Positions 53,001 to 62,000 of a stretch of 64,000 bases of DNA are shown here, piece after piece; the stretch's first letter is position 1; each line of letters starts with the position of its first letter. The notes under the pieces were generated by a model. The model was not told the DNA's origin. It worked only from the letters and a program-made list of their open reading frames with translations, and searched no databases. This stretch comes from Symbiodinium natans (lineage: Eukaryota > Sar > Dinophyceae > Suessiales > Symbiodiniaceae). Location of the stretch: NCBI GenBank assembly GCA_905221605.1, contig CAJNDS010002766.1, positions 1 to 64,000 of the forward strand. Reading direction: 5' to 3'. Both the position numbers and the translations under genes were made by a program.

Positions 53001-56000
53001 GGGATTTGGCTTTCGAGTCGAAGGGTTTCAAGGGATTGGGTTGTGTTGATGGTAAGAGCTTCAGACACAAGGGCTTTAGGGGGTGGTTTAGGGTTTAGGG
53101 TTTAGGGTTTAGGGTTTAGGGTTTAGGGTTTAGGGTTTAGGGTTTAGGGTTCAGGGCTTATCGTCTGGAGGGTTGGCGGCCTCTGGCTGCAACAGGAGCT
53201 CTTTGCAAGCTGGTGAGTTTTGTGAAGGTTTGGGGTTGGGGCCCGGCTGGAAAGGCGGCTTCATTCCGTAGGCAGAGGTGCAGCAAGTTTGCATATCCAA
53301 AACCCTCAACCCTAAACCCTGAACGGGTCGCCTGCACAGCATACTCCCGGAATTTGGACACGTGCAGGTGGTTGTCGGATGTGTCCTCGCCGCATGAAGG
53401 CACTCACTCTCTTGCGTTGAAACGATGGCTCATACCGTAACCTGCTTAACGTTTATGGATTTAGGGTTATAGGGTTTGGGGTCATAGGGTCATAGGGTTT
53501 AGGGCTACAAGGCTTAGGGGTTTGGGGTTTAGGGTTGAGGGCTATAGGGTTTAGGGCTTTAGGGTCTAGGGGTTTCGGGCTATAGGGTTTAGGGTTTAAG
53601 GTCTGGGGCTGCCTCACTGCCAACTGCAAACGTGGCCCGTCCTTCGTCTTCACAACTGCCGTGTCGTGGGCATCGCGCCAGAATTCTAGCCGTGCTTGGG
53701 ACACCTGCACTGGGAACGCGGCATGACTAGGCAAACTCTGAAACCCTATAAGCCGAAACGCCTACAGCCTCGAAAACCTCTAAACCCTAGCCCTAAACCC
53801 TAAACCCTAAACCCTAAACCCTAAACCCTAAACCCTAAACCCTCTACCCTAAACCCTAAACCCTAAACCTCTGGAAGCCTCCTTGATGCCCCGGCATTGT
53901 TCCACGGCCCGCTCGGCGCGCCAGACCTCCATCGCACCGGAGATGCGCCGCTGCATCTTTGGGGTGTAGGGGTTTAGGGTTTAGGGTTTAGGGCTTAGGG
54001 TTTAGGGTTTAGGGTTTAGGGTTTGGGGCATAGGGTGGGTACTGTTCAGAAGAGGGGTAAACGGTGCGAGATGGGACCTACACCTGAACTTCGAAATCTT
54101 CAACAACTCCTGACGCGCCTTTGCCATGTTGACCAACTCTGCCTGGGCGAGGGCCTTCGCACGCTCATTCCTGTGCAGGCTCCGCGCGACCACCGCACTC
54201 TGCTTCTGGAGGACGTCCGAAATCATAAGTGTCACCCGCATACTTGGAGGTTCAGTACCCAATTATAAGTGTAGCTATTACCCACTTGTAAGCCCCTTAG
54301 TACCCAAACAGGATTATACTTGGGTTATAGGTGCAGTCATAATTGGGTCTCGAAGTACCATGAACCTCCAAGTATGCTTGGTAGCCCAGTCACCAGATTA
54401 AGGGCACCCTTTTTTTTGGGGGGGTTAGTGACTTAATAAGGGAACCTTGAACTAAAAACACGGGCAAAAAGGGGACTACTAGGCCACCAAGTATGGTCTC
54501 AGGAAGATGTCGTAGTTCAGGGGCGTTGGGGGTCTCTGGGCGTGATCCCTACACCCTAAACCCTAAACCCTAAACCCTAAACCCTAAACCCTTAACCCTT
54601 AACCCTAAACCCTAAACCCTAAACCCTAAACCAAACCCTAAACCCTAAACCCTAAACCCTAAACCCTAAACCCTAAACCCTAAACCCTAAACCCTAAACC
54701 CTAAACCCTAAACCCTAAACCCTAAACCTGCAGCGTCCACCTGGCATCTGAGTTCTTGGTCAAGGCTTCGAGTTCCTGCATCCCAGGCACATTGAATCAT
54801 GGGTTTCTCTATGCTACCCCCCTTGTTTAGGGTTTAGGGTTTAGGGTTTAGGGTTTAGGGTTTAGGGCTACCCCCCCCCCCCCAGGTTCCCCCGTAAATA
54901 GCCTTAATTAGGCTGAATTATCGCTGTGGAGCCTTAATCATGGGGGGGAAACCTAGGGGCGTAGTATAGAATGGGGGTCGAAGGGGAACCCATGATTGAA
55001 TCACAATGGAAGCTGCTCAAACTTCGGATCACTTGTTGGAGCCCTCTGTTATAAGGAATCCGGTATCAACCCTGCAACCTGAAGCCCCAAACCCGAGACC
55101 CGCAGCCCTAAACCCTAAACCCTAAACCCTAAACCCCAAACCCTTAACCCTAAACCCTAAACCCTAAACCCTAAACCCTAACCCCAAACCCCAAACCCTA
55201 AACCCTAACCCTAAACCCTGGACCCTAAACCCTCAGCCCTGTCCGCATTGAGCTTCTGGATCTCCGACTGCTTGGCAAGAGCTTCCTGCGAGCGACGATG
55301 CGAGTTTCAACTTCTCTGAAAGCTCGGGTTCAGACGTTTACGGGTTTCCTACATCCCCTTATACATACCCATTTAAGGGATTATATAGGGTGCCTCATTC
55401 CCTCAGTCCCTACGAACCAACAGTAAGGTCTTTAAGGTATAGGGCTTCGGAAGTTCAGGGGTTTCGGCTTTAAGGTATAGGGCTTCGGTCTCGGGGCTTA
55501 GGGTGTCGGATGCTGGTCTTAGTCTGCATGCAGATTCATGGTACTTAGTAGCCCCATAAGGATACTTAAGGGGCTTATACGTGGGTTTTGTTGGAGTTAG
55601 AATTGGGCTCTACTATAAGAACCCTGAATCTCCAAGTAGGGTTCGAGGGACACCTGGATTTAACGCCGGTCCTTCTGCGACGCTTCCGCCGACTCAACCC
55701 GCTTCTGGGCAGCATCAATCTGGCGAAGGCGTGCAAGGGCTTCACCCCCGAAACCCCTACACCGCTAGGCCCCTAGAGCCCTGAACCCCGCCCAAACCCC
55801 TAGACCCCTAAACCCCTAAGACCTCTAAACCCCTAAGCCCCTAAACCCTAAACCCCTGGGATTGCTCCCCCCCCTTTAAATAACAGTCCCTAATGGGGAT
55901 TATAGTAGGGGGTACTTAAACCCTAAACCCTAAACCCTAATCCCTAAACCCTAAACCCTAAACCCTCAACCCTAAACCCTAATCCCTACTAAGGACTGTT

Positions 56001-59000
56001 GGTATAAGGGCAGGCTGAGGGGGCGAAGGCCTCCTTCTTCAGGCGCTCGTTCTCAGCCAGGATCGCCGCATCCGGACTCGCCGTGGCCTTCGCGAATATA
56101 TTAGATGTGCAACAACTCCTAAACCCAAAACCCAAAACCCAAAACCCAAAACCCCAAACCCTAAACCCTAAACCCTAAACCCTAAACCCCAAACCCTAAA
56201 CCCTAAACCCTAAACCCTAATCAAACCCTAAACCCTAACCTTCAAACTTCTAAGCCCTAAACCCGAAACGCTCAACCCCCTCCCTCCAGCCTGAGGTTGC
56301 GGGGCACTGGCGCCCCCTCCCATGGCATGACGCCAGCTGCAGGCTCACAAGAAGGCAGAGTTGTCAGAGCCGTGCCACCCTGGACCCTAAGACCTTGAGA
56401 CCTGAAGACCTTATAAGACCCAAAGACCCTAAGACCTTAAGACCCTAAGACCTTAAGACCTTAAGCCCCTAAGACCCTAAACCCTAAACCCTAAACCCTA
56501 AAAGCCTGGACCTGGTTGTTGAGCAGTGCCGGCTAATGCAAAGTTTGGCACGGAGGCCGTGTTTAGACACGGGTGGTATCAGGGGTCCCCCTGTGAACCC
56601 TATAACAATTACTCCCCTTAGAACCTTAATTACAAAAATAATATTTTTAAATATCCACTTGGGTTTTGTCTACAAAAATAAAGAAAAATGATTCCCAGGG
56701 GGATATAGTATCAACATGGCTCGGGTGCTGTGCCTAGAAACTACTTTGAGCCTAAAGGCAATGAGCGCGAGGGTTCGTGAGGGTCTTGTGAACATGCTTT
56801 AAGCAAGAGCTGTACCCCATAGCGGTATGTGTATTGAAGAGCACTATATGCTTCACTCTGTGAAAGGGCCCCTCAGAAAGAGGCCCCGACATAGAACAGC
56901 TCCCCCATCATTCAGAACAACCGCAATGCAGCCACGACCTCCAACGCCCCCCAAAAAGCCGTAGATCCACTGCAATTACACTGAGAAGATCCCTAAACCC
57001 TAAACCCGAACCTCAACTTAGTTGCTGAGTTCATAAGCCCCAAGAATAATGTATACACTTTCAGTTCTGTAGGGGGATTATCGTATGCCAAGAATTGTCA
57101 AGGGCACTCATTCAGCTACTAAGTCAATGAGACCTTTCCGAGTGACGTCGAAGTCCTCCTCCTGCGCCGCGGCCACTAAGACACGCTCGGAGCGCAAGCC
57201 AAGCCTGGGCGATGGGTTGAGGGCTTATAGGGCTTCAGGACTTAGGGCTCAAGGCCTAGAGGGCTTAGGCTTCAGGCTTAGGGCTTAGGGCTGAGGGTTT
57301 TAAAGGGTTTAGGGTTAAGGGTTTCGGGCTTTTTTTTCGGGCTCCCTACTCCAAACCTCCGATCTGACCATCCTGACCCTCAAGCTGCCATTCTGTCCGT
57401 CGGGTGACCCTAAACCCTAAGCCCTGAACCCTAAACCCTAAACCCTGCACCCTAAACCCTAAACCCTAAGCCTAAACCCTAAACCCTGCACCCTACACCC
57501 TACACCCTAAACCCTAAACCCCAAACAGACTTGCACGGCATTCAAATTTCGAGAGCCCCCGGATCGTCATTGACAAAGGGCGACTTTGTGGCACGTTGGC
57601 CTCAACGTTCAATGACTTAGTGGGCAATGTCTGTGAATGGGCAGGGGAGCGTTGCACCCTGAAAACCCTCAAGGTGCCCAGAGAAGAAGACGTGCTCGCC
57701 TCCTTCTCCCTGAAGTGTCTCACAGCCCTTTAACAACAAGTTGCTCGATTCTGGCTGTCCTGCCAGTGCGGGTTTAGGGTGCAGGGTGGACCTGCAACAG
57801 TTGCTTAATCAACCAAGCTAAGCCCTGAACCCTCAAAAAAAAAACAAGAGATCGCGTGTATTCGCCCCTGACTCTTAGGTGAAGGGTTGTGAAGCTCAAG
57901 CCCTCGAAGCCTAAACCCTGCACCCTTAACCCTTCTTGGAGGTTCAGGGTACTTAGCAACCCAATCATAAGTGTAGTTTTAACCCACTCATAAACCCCTC
58001 AAGTACCCTAACAGGATTAGAATTGGGTTCTAAGCACAGTTATAAGTGCGTTACTAAGTGCCATGAACCCTAAACCCTAAACCCTAAACCCTAAACCCTA
58101 AGCCCTAAGCCCTAAACCCTAAACCCTAAACCCTAAACCCTAAACCCTAACCCTAAACCATAAACCCTAAACCTCCAAGCAAACCCGGATTAGTCCGAGA
58201 ATCTGCGAGTCAAAGAAGGCAATCGGCTCCTTCTGGAGGAGAGCAACGTCCTGGTGACAGGTCCGGATTCAGATCGGGGCCTTCCTTAAAGAATAGGGAG
58301 TTTAGGGGTTTTGGGTTAGGGACAAAGGTTTAGGGTTTAGGGTTTAGGGTTTAGGGTTTTAGGGTTTTAGGGTTTAGGGTTTAGGGTTCTAGGGTTTAGG
58401 GTTTAGGGCTTATTTTGGAGGAATGCAGGGGTATCTTCGGGGTACCGCCTATTTGGCGAAATGCTCATAGCTGTCTCTGCCCATTGCTCGCAGCTGGACA
58501 GCTGGGGCCGAACAGGCGAGCGACTTGCCTCACATCTTTTTTCCGCACGACTGAAGAATATTTCAGAATACATTAAAATCTGGGGGGTTCCCGAAAGTAG
58601 GGGTACCCCCTACATATACCCCAACATACTACTGATCCTACGAAAGGAACCCCAAATTAGGGTACCCCTATCTTCAGAAACCCCCCACTTAAAACCTAGG
58701 GAATCCTGATTCCTGATGTTCAAGAGGAACCTTGTGGCGCCCGCAGGCTCAAAGCTCTTTGTGGCTGCCATTCTGGCTCACTTGCATGAAGTGAACCTAT
58801 ACTGATCTTGGAGGCCCTCACAAACATGATCACATCTTAGCTGCTCCTTCGACTTCGAGCACCCAAAAGTTATGTAAAAGTTATTCCCAAAGATCCAAAA
58901 AATTCTGCAAGAGCTACTCCCAAAGATCCAAAATTAATTATGTAAAAGTTATTTTCCCAAAGATCCCCAAAAGGAACGGGGTCCGACTCCCAGGGCCCTG

Positions 59001-62000
59001 AGATCAAGCTGTGCTTCAGCTTCTGTTTCGCCTCCCACTAAGAAGGTTATACCTGTTATGGACATAGTTACCCTACTTATAGCCCTACTTGTAAGCGCCC
59101 ATGAACCTCCAAGTAAGGTCCCAAAACCCTAAACCCTAAACCCTGAACCCTAAACGCAGGTTTTCAGAGGAACGGAGAAGGCTCCTGAGGGTCGGCCACT
59201 GCGCGCAAGCGCCTGGAGCGGAGGGTAACTTCAGAACATGGCCAGGTGCCCTAAACCCTAAACTCTAAACCCTAAGGGTTTAAAACTTTTGGGGGCCCAG
59301 GGTTTAGGGTGTAGGGTTTAGGGATCTGGGGTGGGGTACCCTAAACCATAAAAAAAACCCTAAATACGCCCTCGTGAAGGTTCTATCAGTCGTCCAAGCA
59401 CCCTTGCACAAGGAAAATCGGCAGACCGGGCGTTTTACCGCATCACTTTGTTCCCAAGCCCGTCACCCTGAAACCGAAACCCTTCGGCATGTAGCAACAA
59501 CGCCGAATGCCGGCGAGCACCTACAGGAGTTCGGGTTTGGCTTGGTTTGGGGTTTAGGGTTTCGGGTTTCGAGTCTACCTCTCTAAATCCCTAAACAGAT
59601 CCCCGCCCCCCAATCCCTCCAATCCCCTCGATTAACTGTAGATCCTAAACGTACCCTAGATCCTAAACTTGGGATGTTCCCCCATTATACTAACAGTCCT
59701 TAATAGGGAGTATCACAGGGGGTACTCAGGGGGTACGATAATCCCTATTCAATTCAGGACTGTTACTCTAAACCCTAAACCCTGAACCCTAATTAAACCC
59801 TAAACCCCGAACCCTAAACCCTCCCCCCGCAAGCTGCCTGAAGTCCACGAAGCTGCCCCGCACCCCCTCGCGGCCAACGCAAATCCTTGGCTGCACTTAG
59901 GGGAAAAGGTAGCAAAAAACTAAACTTTTAGCTGCCTTATTAAGAAACCCAGTAAACCCAAAAAGGCTAAAGATCTAAAGTTACAGTAAAGTACCACAAA
60001 GAATCGACAGGGCAAAGCTGGGCACCGACTTCTCCGGCCTGGCAACGGGCAACATTTCGTTGAGGGAGGGTGGGGGGGGGGGGGGGGGGCTCTTAGGGGG
60101 TTTTGGGGGGGTTTAGGGTTTCGGGTTTAGGGTTTAGGGTTCAGGTTTTAGGGTTTAGGGCTTTCGGGCTTAGGGCCGCTATGTTTGCCGTCCCTAACAA
60201 GGGCCTAAGCACAATCAAACTATGAGTATAGGGGGTGACAGTGGCCCAGAGATGTTTTAAAGCATTTTGGGGCCTTGGTGGCTTGGGGGGATTCGAGGGT
60301 TGAGGGCTTAGGAGGCTGAGGAGGCTGTTTTTCCCCACTTTCGGTGTGCGGTTGTTAGATTTTAAACTCAACTCTTCTCCTCGCCCGGAACATTTCTCCT
60401 CACCCGGAACTCTTCTCCTTGCCCAGTCTACGCCTCGCTCATCCCTGGAGTGCCCAACCCCAAAGTGTTTCTGGAGTGCCCAACTCTAGAGTGTTCTTGG
60501 CGTGCCCAACCCCAGAGTCCCCCTGGAGTGCCCAACCCAAGAGTGTCTCCGGAGTGCCCAACCGCAGAGTCTCCCTGGAGTGCCCAACCCCAGAGTCTTC
60601 CTGGCTCTCCCAGGAGTGCGCAACCCCCGGAGTGCCCAGCCCCAGAGTTTTCCTGCAGTGCCCAACGCAGAGTAAACCCTAAACCCGAAACCATAAAACC
60701 CTAAACCCTAAACCCCAAACACCAAACCCTAAACCCTAGACCCTAAACCCTAAACCCGAAACCCTAAACCCTAAACCCCCAACCCGCTCCCACCCAATTG
60801 CGCAGGCGCCTGAAGATGCGCCGGGGAGCGTCGAAGCTGGGGGAGCTCCGCCCGTCACGATGCCATGCCGCCGCCTCGGAGGCCTGGAGCTGTTTCTGTA
60901 AGGGCCGTTTGGGGGTTCATTCCCCCATTGTATGGGCTTAGGGTTGAGGGTTTCGGGTTTAGGGTTTAGGGGGGGTTTAGGGGTTGGGGTTTTAGAGGTT
61001 TAGGGGGTTTAGGGGTTTAGGGGTTAAGGCTGTTAGGGTGTCGGGTTTAGGGGTTTAGGGTCTAGGGCTTCTGGTTTATGGGGAGCTTGAAGGTCAGTCT
61101 TCACAGGGAAAAACCACGTTTGGGAGAAAACCCTGTGCCGCGGGAAGTCTGGTTTACAGGGTTCGGGCACTACGATTTCATGGGACCCTAAACCCTAAAC
61201 CCGAAACCCTAAACCCTAAAACCCTAAAACCCTAAAACCCTAAAACCCTAAAGCCGAAACCCTAAACCCTAAAACCCTGAAACCCTGGCCTGGTCCACCT
61301 CGTGCACGAAGACATTGGGATCCTTTGAAGGTGAATTGGGCTTGGGGTTCGAGGGTTTAGGCATAGGGTTCAGGGTTTTAGGGTTTTAGGGTTTAGGGTT
61401 TAGTTTAGGGTTTAGGGTTTAAGGTTGAATTAGGGTGTAGGGTTTGGAGTTCACGGAATTCAGGGCTTTGAGGCTTTGAGGGCTGAGGGCTTGGTGAGAT
61501 CGGATGTAGTGGACCCTAAACCATAAACCCTAAACCCTAAACCCTAAACCCTAAACCCTATTCTAAAGGCTTGGAGGTTCTTGGGGTTCAGGGCGCCCGG
61601 GGTGGCCTCGTCGCCCAGGAAGTAGGTGCTGGCTTCAAGCAGGCCAAGGACGCCCAGCAGGGAGGCCTCTTTTTTGGGGGGTTTAGGGTTTAGGTTTTCG
61701 GGTTTAGGGTTTAGGGTTTAGGGTTTGGGGCTTAGGTTTAAGGCTTAGGTTTGGGTTTCGGGGTTCTAGGAGCTTTTGGATTTTCGGTTCTGAGGGGAGC
61801 AAGTCCAAGTCGGGCGTTGATGGGCTTTATGATTTGTGGCTTGGGTTTAGGGTTTAGGGTTTAGGGTTTAGGGTTTAGGGTTTAGGGTTTAGGGTTTAGG
61901 GTTTAGGGTTTAGGGTTTAGGGTTTCGGGTTTAGGGTTTAGGGTTTAGGGTTTAGGCTTTAGGCTTTAGGGTTTAGGGTTTAGGGTTTTGGGTTTAGGGC

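Noticed and set aside
58195-58255. Plus-strand exon SENLRVKEGNRLLLEE
   Set aside because: The minus-strand reading DVALLQKEPIAFFDSQ has better sites and keeps the frame of neighbouring exons.
59156-59212. Terminal exon ending PQEPSPFL and stop
   Set aside because: That frame needs a non-AG|G acceptor; the AG|G frame is open and matches phase with exons on both sides.
60419-60704. Overlapping repeat proteins on both strands
   Set aside because: They are translations of a 26-bp minisatellite; open frames on both strands follow from the unit.
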